DNA from: Bacteroidales bacterium
Lineage (GTDB): Bacteria; Bacteroidota; Bacteroidia; Bacteroidales; F082
Direction of reading: 5' to 3'
DNA length: 9,443 nucleotides
Assembly (NCBI GenBank): GCA_024762735.1
Contig: JANTGU010000064.1
Location: 1 to 9,443, forward strand
Every line of letters starts with the position of its first letter. The first letter of the stretch is position 1. Both the position numbers and the translations under genes were made by a program. The notes below the pieces were generated by a model that saw nothing but the letters and a program-made list of their open reading frames with translations, did not search any database and was not told the origin of the DNA. This document shows positions 1-5,540 of the stretch, piece after piece.

Positions 1-1220
1 AGGAACTCCGTGACCTTGACCTGAAAAAAAACATGGAAAGCAAAATCGCCCTTTGCGAAAAAACCGAAGAGCTGATTTTAGAAAAATCAGTACTTAAGTC
101 GTTCAAGCTGCTTCAACAGTATCATGATGAGTGGCGCAGCATCGGTCCGGTTCCCCTGGACAAAAAAGACGATTTATGGGATCGCTTTAAAACTGCCACC
201 GACAAAATCAACGAGCGAAGAAAAGAACACTACAAGGCGATTCAGGAACAGCAACAGCTAAACTATGAAAAGAAATTGGTATTCTGTGAAAAAGCGGAAC
301 AGCTGGTCGCTGAGTTACCTGAAAGCATTAAATCGTGGCAAAAGAAAACAGAAGATATTACCAACCTGCTTAACGAGTGGAAAAAAACAGGTCGTGCTCC
401 ACGTCAGGTAAACGATGAAGTTTGGGCCAGGTTTAAAGGCTCGCTCGACACCTTTTTCAATGCCAAACGCGATTTCTTTGCGCAGCTGAAAGAGCAGCAA
501 ATGAACAACTACAACCTGAAGTTGGCTTTGTGTGTTGAAGCTGAAAAAATAAAGGACAGTGATGAGTGGAAAAAAACCACCAACGAACTGATTCACCTCC
601 AAAAAGAGTGGAAAAAAATTGGCCCGGTTCCCAAGCGTCATTCCGATAAAATTTGGAAACGGTTTCGTTCTGCCTGCGACGAATTTTTCAACAGAAAATC
701 TGCCTACTTTAAAGACATCCACAAAGTAGAGGCTGAAAATTTCAAGAAAAAAACAGCGCTCATCGAAGAGATTAAAAGCTACAAGCCTCAAAACGACAGG
801 GCTAAAGATATGGAAGTGTTAAAATCTTTCCAACGTCGATGGGTTGAAATTGGCCATGTTCCGTTTAAAGAAAAAGAGCGGCTGCAATCGGAGTACCGCG
901 AGCACATTGACAAGCTGTTTGATACCTTATCGGTAAACCGCATGGAGTTGACAGAACAAAACTACCAAAAGCACATCGAAGAGATGATGGACAGCTCGGA
1001 CGATAACCGCCGTCTTAGCCGCGAACGCAATTACCTTGCCAACAAGATGCGCACGCTAAAAGATGAAATCTCGGTTTGGGAAAACAACATTGGTTTCTTT
1101 TCCATCTCTAACAAATCGAACAAACTGAAAGAAGATTTTGAGAAAAAAATCGAAAAAGCCAAGCATGAGCTGGAAGTGATCATGGGCAAAATAAAAGCCA
1201 TCGACAAGGCTATGCGTTAA
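1..1220 (+). CDS. DUF349 tandem-repeat protein, 5'-truncated by the window edge
   Basis: The frame is open from base 3, so about 405 residues of a longer protein are visible and the ATG at 33 is most likely an internal Met. Numbering from that Met, four repeats of about 75 residues can be seen. Each starts with an N-x-x-x-K-x-x-L/F-C/I-E-like helix (about 1, 77, 159, 236) followed by a W-x-x-x/G-x-x-P element (EWRSIGPVP at 33-41, EWKKTGRAP at 115-123, EWKKIGPVP at 192-200, RWVEIGHVP at 269-277) and a long charged helix. Residues about 310-395 are a Lys/Glu-rich coiled coil with the conserved-looking WENNIGFF segment at 349-356. This is the DUF349 architecture, known as one to five tandem mostly helical repeats; no biochemical function is established that I can cite. 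No signal peptide or membrane segment is visible, so a cytoplasmic, possibly nucleic-acid- or partner-binding protein is an inference. A hairpin terminator follows directly. Confidence 0.9.
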   Translation, partial: ELRDLDLKKNMESKIALCEKTEELILEKSVLKSFKLLQQYHDEWRSIGPVPLDKKDDLWDRFKTATDKINERRKEHYKAIQEQQQLNYEKKLVFCEKAEQLVAELPESIKSWQKKTEDITNLLNEWKKTGRAPRQVNDEVWARFKGSLDTFFNAKRDFFAQLKEQQMNNYNLKLALCVEAEKIKDSDEWKKTTNELIHLQKEWKKIGPVPKRHSDKIWKRFRSACDEFFNRKSAYFKDIHKVEAENFKKKTALIEEIKSYKPQNDRAKDMEVLKSFQRRWVEIGHVPFKEKERLQSEYREHIDKLFDTLSVNRMELTEQNYQKHIEEMMDSSDDNRRLSRERNYLANKMRTLKDEISVWENNIGFFSISNKSNKLKEDFEKKIEKAKHELEVIMGKIKAIDKAMR

Positions 1221-1244
1221 GCCGCTTTATTCCATTCAAATTTT

Positions 1245-1279
1245 AAAAAACCACGGGCCTTTTTGTTCGTGGTTTTTTT
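1245..1279 (+). terminator. Rho-independent terminator after the DUF349 gene, possibly bidirectional
   Basis: AAAAAACCACG (1245-1255) pairs perfectly with CGTGGTTTTTT (1268-1278) around a 12-nt loop. The T-run ends the stem 25 nt or more downstream of the DUF349 stop codon. On the opposite strand the same stem is followed by a T-rich stretch (complement of 1241-1250), so it could also stop readthrough from folP, which ends at 1392. The 100 nt between this hairpin and folP hold A/T-rich sequence in which I recognise no gene or promoter. Confidence 0.88.
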
Positions 1280-1391
1280 ATTGACCTACAGCGACCCAAA
1301 AAAATTTTTGTCTTTTTATTTTGTTTTGGAAAATCTTGCGGCAGCATACTGTGAGAGAGAAAGTGCAGGATGTTATCAGCTTCTCCTACGC

Positions 1392-2264
1392 CTAACAATC
1401 GACTGAACCACTATACTGAAAAAGCTGAATCACCTCCTTCGCTTCTTTCACATCATGTACCCGCAGGAAATTAGCACCCTGCTGCAAGGCCATCAGATGC
1501 AAAACAGAGGTGCCGTTTAAAGCCTCTGCAGGCTTAGTGTCAAGCACCTTGTTAATCATCGATTTACGGGAAATACCGGCCAACAATGGTAAATCGGCCA
1601 CTCTCAACTGCTCCATGTTGTTTAATAAGTTGTAATTACATTCCAGACTTTTTCCAAAACCAAACCCCGGGTCAAGCATCACCTCCACCACACCCATATC
1701 GGAGAGCATGGCCACTCGCTCCTTAAAAAAGGATTGTACCTTGTCAACCACCCCCTTCACAATAGGATTTTGCTGCATGGTAGCAGGTGTTCCCTGGATA
1801 TGCATCAGCACATAAGGAACCCCCAGCCGGGCAATGGTTGCAAACATGGCACCATCCATGGTTCCCCCTGAAATATCGTTTATCACATTCGCTCCTTCCG
1901 AAACAACTGCCGACGCTACCGAAGCACGAAACGTATCCACCGAAACCGGAACCCCGGGAAACTCCTTTTTTATCATTCTAAGCGGTTCCAACACCCTTTT
2001 CAACTCCTCCTCTTCCGATACAAAAGCAGCGCCCGGCCTGGTTGAAACCCCGCCAACATCAATCATATCAACGCCTTGATCTACCATAGTGCTCACCCGG
2101 TTGTGCAAAACCTCCCGCCGGTTATACCTGCCCCCGTCATAAAACGAATCAGGGGTTATGTTCAATATTCCCATCACCCGCGGGGTGCTATAATGAACAC
2201 CTGCAAAATTGCCTTGAAATTTTTTTCCGCCATGTAACTCAAAAGATGTACTTTTATCACTCAT
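1392..2264 (-). CDS. folP: Dihydropteroate synthase
   Basis: Catalyses condensation of 7,8-dihydropterin pyrophosphate with p-aminobenzoate to 7,8-dihydropteroate in cytoplasmic folate synthesis; it is the sulfonamide target. The 290-residue product has normal family length. Signature motifs in order are MGILNITPDSF (31-41, with Asn35 as the expected pyrophosphate/metal contact), DVGGVSTRPGA (69-79), SVDT (108-111), NVINDISGG (126-134), MHIQGTP (154-160), MLDPGFGFGK (196-205), GISRKSM (230-236, Lys234) and RVHDV (268-272). This covers the pterin and pABA/pyrophosphate sites of the TIM barrel. The Glu of the E. coli GGESTRPG loop is Val73 here, and there is no Phe-Gly insertion of the kind associated with Sul resistance enzymes. 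The first 28 residues are a non-conserved extension, and AAGGG lies about 8 nt before the ATG. It is divergent from the DUF1599 operon with only 52 nt between starts. Confidence 0.97.
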   Translation of the reverse strand: MSDKSTSFELHGGKKFQGNFAGVHYSTPRVMGILNITPDSFYDGGRYNRREVLHNRVSTMVDQGVDMIDVGGVSTRPGAAFVSEEEELKRVLEPLRMIKKEFPGVPVSVDTFRASVASAVVSEGANVINDISGGTMDGAMFATIARLGVPYVLMHIQGTPATMQQNPIVKGVVDKVQSFFKERVAMLSDMGVVEVMLDPGFGFGKSLECNYNLLNNMEQLRVADLPLLAGISRKSMINKVLDTKPAEALNGTSVLHLMALQQGANFLRVHDVKEAKEVIQLFQYSGSVDC

Positions 2265-2271
2265 TTTTGCA

Positions 2272-2286
2272 CCCTTTATGAAAGGG
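2272..2286 (-). promoter_or_regulatory. Small inverted repeat in the folP leader covering the Shine-Dalgarno-like AAGGG
   Basis: CCCTTT (2272-2277) and AAAGGG (2281-2286) form a perfect 6-bp inverted repeat with a 3-nt loop. In the folP transcript its downstream arm reads AAAGGG, which lies 7 nt before the start codon and is the only Shine-Dalgarno-like sequence there. The hairpin could therefore mask it. The short loop and the weak use of Shine-Dalgarno sequences in this phylum make a regulatory role uncertain. Confidence 0.3.
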
Positions 2287-2287
2287 A

Positions 2288-2295
2288 CAAAGTTA
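2288..2295 (-). promoter_or_regulatory. Candidate -7 element of the folP promoter
   Basis: On the minus strand this reads TAACTTTG, an exact match to the Bacteroidota -7 consensus TAnnTTTG, 23 nt before the folP ATG. I see no good TTTG -33 element at the usual 19-21-nt spacing, so the call rests on one half-site and its position. The plus-strand promoter of the DUF1599 gene must lie in the same 52-nt gap or inside folP, but no clear match is visible. Confidence 0.4.
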
Positions 2296-2316
2296 CGTAT
2301 TTAAGCGCAGATTATT

Positions 2317-2868
2317 ATGGAGAAAACCAAACAGCAATTTGAGCAGGTTATTGATGAGTGCCGTACTGTTTTTAAAAACAAATTAAAAGATTATGGAACG
2401 GCCTGGCGTATTTTGCGCACTGCCAGCCTTACAGATCAGATATACATCAAGGCAAACCGCATCCGCAGCATTCAGATCAAGGGAGAAAAAAAAGTGGACG
2501 AAGGTTTTGTCCCCGAATTTATCGGTATCGTGAACTACTCGGTGATGGCACTAATACAACTCGACCTTGGGTTTTCCATGTGTCCAGACCTGGATGAGGA
2601 AAAAGCCGCAGAGCTGTACAACAAGTACCTCTACCAGTCGCGCGACCTAATGTTTGATAAAAACCACGATTACGACGAAGCCTGGCGCAACATGCGCATC
2701 TCCTCTTTCACCGACATTATTTTAATGAAGCTACTCCGCATTAAGCAGATAGAAGATAACGAAGGAAAAACACTGGTATCGGAAGGACTGGATGCCAACT
2801 ACTCCGACATCATCAACTATTCGCTTTTTGCCCTCATTAAACTCCTGCTGGAAAATGAAGAAGCCTAA
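2317..2868 (+). CDS. DUF1599 family protein with two tandem copies of the domain
   Basis: A 183-residue soluble protein without signal peptide or membrane segments, of unknown function. It consists of two homologous halves. Residues about 8-82 contain KDYGTAWRILRTASLTD, K-x-x-RIRSI, EGFVPEFIGIVNYSVMALI; residues about 99-176 contain HDYDEAWRNMRISSFTD, K-x-x-RIKQI, EGLDANYSDIINYSLFALI. The shared Y-x-x-A-W-R, S-x-T-D, R-I-x-x-I and I-x-N-Y-S-x-x-A-L-I positions give the family signature. I recall DUF1599 being linked to nucleotide modification (Nmad1) on comparative-genomic grounds. The helical, acidic and Asn/Asp-rich motif pattern is loosely like all-alpha NTP pyrophosphatases, but that is inference. 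It is the first gene of an operon whose next frame starts inside its last codons. Divergent folP at 52 nt is a recurring Bacteroidales arrangement. The ATG at 2317 is the first in the open frame. Confidence 0.88.
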   Translation: MEKTKQQFEQVIDECRTVFKNKLKDYGTAWRILRTASLTDQIYIKANRIRSIQIKGEKKVDEGFVPEFIGIVNYSVMALIQLDLGFSMCPDLDEEKAAELYNKYLYQSRDLMFDKNHDYDEAWRNMRISSFTDIILMKLLRIKQIEDNEGKTLVSEGLDANYSDIINYSLFALIKLLLENEEA

Positions 2869-3991
2869 GACGTTAAAACCGGAAAACCGCCTTCTTAAAA
2901 TCAATCGTATTTTACTTGGGCTCTTGTTTATCTTTTCTTCCGCGGTCAAAGGAATTGACCCTATCGGAACTGCTTACCGTGTTGAAGACTACCTGTTAGC
3001 TTACGGGTTGGATGGGCTTACCGACCTGAAGCTCGTGCTGGCCATTGCCCTGATAACCACCGAATTTATTTTGGGATTTTCGTTGTTGTTTAAACTTCGG
3101 TATAAAATAGTGGCCTGGGGTACCTTTTTAATGATGGTCTTTTTTTTGGTCGTTACCTGGTTTGATGCCACCAAAAACCTGGTGCCTGACTGTGGCTGCT
3201 TTGGCGATGCCATCAAACTTTCAAACTGGGCTACCTTTTATAAGAATATTGCCTTCGCCCTCATGGCTTTTGTATTGCTTTTTGCTCAAAAGGGTCAACA
3301 ACGTGCCAAACCCATCCTGCAAAATATTATCATTGCCCTGGCTGCTGCCGGTTTTATCTGGTTTCAGTTTTATAATTACAACCACCTCCCATTGCTTGAC
3401 TTCAGAGCATGGAAAGAGGGCAAGGACATGAAAATTAAAAATACCGACAAGCAAAAAATTTACGTCATCTATCAAAACAAACAAACCGGTGAAACCAAAG
3501 AGTACCTTTCGCCAAACTACCCATGGAACGACAGTACATGGAAAGCCAACTGGAGTTTTGTGAATCAGCGGGTAGATGACTCGCAGGTGATAAAACCTCA
3601 CGATTTAGTGATTGAAGATGCTGAAAGAAACGACGTCACCCAGGGGGTCATCGAAAACCCCGGATTTCAGCTTTTAATTATCTCCCCCGACCTGGATGAT
3701 GCTAATGGCGAAGCCATGATAAAAGCTTCCGAGCTGGCAACGATACTGGAAAACGAAAATGTGGAAACAGCTTTGATAAGCGCCACCGGACCTGATGAAG
3801 TCAAAAAATACCTCAAACTGTACAACATCACCTACCCGGTGTATTTTGCCGATGACATCGAACTAAAAGCCATGATCCGGTCAAACCCGGGCATGCTGTT
3901 GCTTCACAATGGGGTGGTTGAAAAAAAATGGCACTACAACGATTTCCCATCACAAGCAGAAATAGAATTGTTGTTAAAGGAAGGGCAGTAA
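2855..3991 (+). CDS. DoxX/MauE-like membrane protein with C-terminal thioredoxin-like domain (BT_3928 type)
   Basis: I place the start at the ATG at 2855 (378 residues, MKKPKTLKPEN...) because the in-frame ATG at 2792 would add 21 residues encoded inside the DUF1599 frame that look non-native. The chosen start overlaps the DUF1599 stop by 14 nt, suggesting translational coupling. Hydrophobic segments lie at about 17-33, 56-80, 86-105, 128-146 and 155-172. Between helices 3 and 4 is DCGCFGD (112-118), the C-x-C signature typical of DoxX/MauE-like proteins, probably on the outer membrane face. Residues about 200-378 form a soluble domain. Its last part (FQLLIIS at 271-277, NPGMLLLHNGVVEKKW at 344-359) resembles thioredoxin-fold strands with a cis-Pro region, but no C-x-x-C active site is present. 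Role is unknown; MauE-like proteins are tied to disulfide or redox maturation in other systems, so a redox role is only inferred. Confidence 0.87.
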   Translation: MKKPKTLKPENRLLKINRILLGLLFIFSSAVKGIDPIGTAYRVEDYLLAYGLDGLTDLKLVLAIALITTEFILGFSLLFKLRYKIVAWGTFLMMVFFLVVTWFDATKNLVPDCGCFGDAIKLSNWATFYKNIAFALMAFVLLFAQKGQQRAKPILQNIIIALAAAGFIWFQFYNYNHLPLLDFRAWKEGKDMKIKNTDKQKIYVIYQNKQTGETKEYLSPNYPWNDSTWKANWSFVNQRVDDSQVIKPHDLVIEDAERNDVTQGVIENPGFQLLIISPDLDDANGEAMIKASELATILENENVETALISATGPDEVKKYLKLYNITYPVYFADDIELKAMIRSNPGMLLLHNGVVEKKWHYNDFPSQAEIELLLKEGQ

Positions 3992-4003
3992 ATTACGGGT
4001 TCA

Positions 4004-4110
4004 ACCCACGCTCAGCCTCTAAGCTTGATCCCTAAGCCCGGCCCCTGAACTAGACCCCTGAGCCTGTCGAAGGGTGTCGAAGCAGTTGAAGGGCGCCGAA
4101 GTGTAGGAAG
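4004..4110. repeat. REP-like nested palindrome made of iterated half-sites
   Basis: This fills the gap between two convergent genes. The core CCCTGAGCCTGTCGAAGGG (4056-4074) is one base off CCCTGAGCTTGTCGAAGGG, a palindromic repeat I recall in many bacterial genomes. Its left half recurs with an exact 13-bp period at 4017 (CTCTAAGCTTGAT), 4030 (CCCTAAGCCCGGC), 4043 (CCCTGAACTAGAC) and 4056 (CCCTGAGCCTGTC), plus a weak copy at 4004. Its right half recurs every 9-10 bp, with GAAG at 4069, 4079, 4088, 4098 and 4107; TGTCGAAG occurs twice exactly (4065-4072 and 4075-4082). Left and right arms also pair outside the core: GCCCCTGAACT (4041-4051) matches the complement of AGTTGAAGGGC (4084-4094) at 9 of 11 positions. 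In RNA it would form a long imperfect hairpin that could protect or end both transcripts. Confidence 0.82.
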
Positions 4111-4127
4111 AAAGAGAACACGACTTG

Positions 4128-5390
4128 TTATTTACCTATCACCTCTCCATTCAAGATAACCGTATCAACTTTATTAACACCGTAATAATAAGGTAAATAC
4201 TCCAGCGAAGGCATTTCTTTGGTGATATACACGTTGGCTTTTTTACCCACGGCAATGCTTCCCAACTGATCACTTACATCCATGGCATAAGCAGTGTTGA
4301 TGGTGGTGGCATTGATTCCCTCTTCCGGCAGCAGCTTGTAGGCAATGCTTGCCATGGAAAGAATAAACTGCATGTTGCCCGAGGGTGATGAACCCGGATT
4401 AAAATCAGAAGCCATGGCTACCGGCAACCCGGCGTCAATCATTTTACGCACGGGAGCATACACCATGCCCAAAAAGAATGCAGCCCCGGGTAAAATGGTG
4501 GGCATGGTTCGCGATCCCTGCAAGGCTCTAATCTCATCATCCCCCACATATTCCAGATGATCGACAGAAAGCGCGTTATATTTAACGCCTGCCTGAACGC
4601 CTCCTGAAAAATCAAGCTCATTGGCGTGAATTTTTCCTTGCATTCCGTATTGCAACCCGGCTTCCAAGATACGCTCCGTATCCTCTACCGTGAAAAAACC
4701 TTTATCGCAAAAAACGTCGATGTAATCGGCAAGGCCTTCCAACGCCACCTGAGGCAACATTTCGTTAATCACCAAATCGACATAATCTCGTTGTCTTCCT
4801 TTGTACTCGGCAGGTACCGCGTGTGCTCCCAAAAAAGTCGATTTTATTGTCAACGGTGTCAGGGCTTTGAGTTTTTTAATTACCCGCAACATTTTCAATT
4901 CTGAATCAAAGGACAGCCCGTATCCACTTTTTATTTCCACGGCTCCGGTACCATATGCAATAATTTCATCAAGTCGAGTCAAAGCATCCCGAAGCAATTC
5001 TTCCTCACTGAGCTCCTGCATCTTTTTAGCGGAATTCAATATCCCCCCTCCCCTGCGGGCAATCTCTTCGTACGAAAGCCCTTTAATTTTATCCACGTAT
5101 TCAATTTCGCGCGAAGCCGGGTAAACCAGGTGTGTATGCGAATCAACAAACGATGGCAGGACAAATTTTCCTTTGGCATCAATCACTTCCACCTCTTTAT
5201 TATCCCACCAATGACTGTGTTCAGGCATACTCTTCATGGTACCAAAAGCGGCAATCTTACCCTCCTCGATAAAAAGAAAAGCATCATTTACAACATCAAG
5301 GGTTGCCATCTCTTTTCCTGCCACCCACTTTTTCGGGATTCCCGTTTCGACCTGAACCAGCTGTTTTATATTTTTAATTAAAAGTGCCAT
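4128..5390 (-). CDS. hutI: Imidazolonepropionase
   Basis: Hydrolyses 4-imidazolone-5-propionate to N-formimidoyl-L-glutamate, the third step of histidine degradation, in the cytoplasm. The 420 residues match the family's usual size and amidohydrolase fold. Visible motifs are SFVDSHTHLVYPASRE (80-94; His85 and His87 as metal ligands), GGGILNSAKKM (114-124), EIKSGYGL (152-159), FLGAHAVP (186-193; His190), IDVFCDKGFF (224-233), KIHANELDFSGG (253-264; His255 as metal ligand), DHLEYV (277-282), and ASDFNPGSSPSGNM (327-340; Asp329 as metal ligand and catalytic). All expected metal ligands are present, so the enzyme should be active. No hutH, hutU or formiminotransferase gene is next to it in the window, so the rest of the pathway must lie elsewhere. 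The start ATG is preceded by an A-rich leader without Shine-Dalgarno and by a promoter-like sequence at 5404-5435. Confidence 0.97.
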   Translation of the reverse strand: MALLIKNIKQLVQVETGIPKKWVAGKEMATLDVVNDAFLFIEEGKIAAFGTMKSMPEHSHWWDNKEVEVIDAKGKFVLPSFVDSHTHLVYPASREIEYVDKIKGLSYEEIARRGGGILNSAKKMQELSEEELLRDALTRLDEIIAYGTGAVEIKSGYGLSFDSELKMLRVIKKLKALTPLTIKSTFLGAHAVPAEYKGRQRDYVDLVINEMLPQVALEGLADYIDVFCDKGFFTVEDTERILEAGLQYGMQGKIHANELDFSGGVQAGVKYNALSVDHLEYVGDDEIRALQGSRTMPTILPGAAFFLGMVYAPVRKMIDAGLPVAMASDFNPGSSPSGNMQFILSMASIAYKLLPEEGINATTINTAYAMDVSDQLGSIAVGKKANVYITKEMPSLEYLPYYYGVNKVDTVILNGEVIGK

Positions 5391-5403
5391 ATTGTTTTTT
5401 AAA

Positions 5404-5435
5404 CAAAAGTAGCTAAAAACAATACAACCATTAAA
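5404..5435 (-). promoter_or_regulatory. Candidate hutI promoter (Bacteroidota type)
   Basis: On the minus strand TACTTTTG (5404-5411) exactly matches the TAnnTTTG -7 consensus. Exactly 20 nt upstream is TTTA (5432-5435), three of four matches to the TTTG -33 element. Transcription would begin only about 8-10 nt before the hutI ATG, giving a very short leader. No operator-like palindrome is evident around it. Confidence 0.55.
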
Positions 5436-5475
5436 TAATTGATACTGTCATTTATAACATAGAGCCAAAAAATTG

Positions 5476-5504
5476 TTTGACTTGTTGCATTTATATTATT
5501 TTTG
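5476..5504 (+). promoter_or_regulatory. Candidate promoter of the C10 protease gene (Bacteroidota type)
   Basis: TTTG (5476-5479) as -33 element and TATTTTTG (5497-5504), an exact TAnnTTTG -7 element, are separated by 17 nt, slightly under the usual 19-21; an ATTG at 5472-5475 would give 21. The predicted transcript starts near 5510, leaving a leader of about 30 nt that is A-rich (AAATTAACAAAAACC) and has no Shine-Dalgarno, as is common in this phylum. Confidence 0.6.
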
Positions 5505-5540
5505 TGCTCGATTATTGTAAATTAACAAAAACCAATTCCG

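Noticed and set aside
33..35. ATG at 33 as the true start of the DUF349 gene
   Set aside because: The frame is open to base 3 with in-family sequence (ELRDLDLKKN) just before it, and this ATG sits inside the first helix of a repeat unit.
1281..1391. Possible small minus-strand peptide or small RNA between the terminator and folP
   Set aside because: A short ATG-started frame (about 34 codons) runs into the terminator hairpin with low-complexity Lys-rich sequence and no promoter or ribosome-binding evidence; nothing supports a gene.
2265..2316. Riboswitch upstream of folP or the DUF1599 gene
   Set aside because: The 52-nt gap is too short for known folate-sensing or similar riboswitch structures and shows only one small inverted repeat.
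2792..2854. Upstream in-frame ATG at 2792 for the DoxX/MauE-like gene
   Set aside because: It would add 21 residues overlapping the DUF1599 coding end in another frame, with a Pro/Thr/Ser-rich sequence unlike the basic N-terminus that precedes the first helix; the ATG at 2855 fits better.
3221..3601. Minus-strand open frame of 126 codons opposite the DoxX/MauE-like gene
   Set aside because: It lies wholly antisense to a well-supported gene and has no recognisable motif. Similar antisense frames at 315-791, 8215-8625 and 8994-9353 were dropped for the same reason.
3997..4007. GGGTTCAACCC as a terminator hairpin or a tRNA T-arm remnant/attachment site
   Set aside because: The palindrome leaves at most 3-5 stem pairs with no T-run after it. 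The flanks do not form a 5-bp T-stem and no tRNA body is present.
4004..4110. CRISPR array or origin iterons
   Set aside because: The units are contiguous 13-mers or 9-10-mers with no spacers, there are no cas or replication genes, and the core matches a REP-type palindrome.
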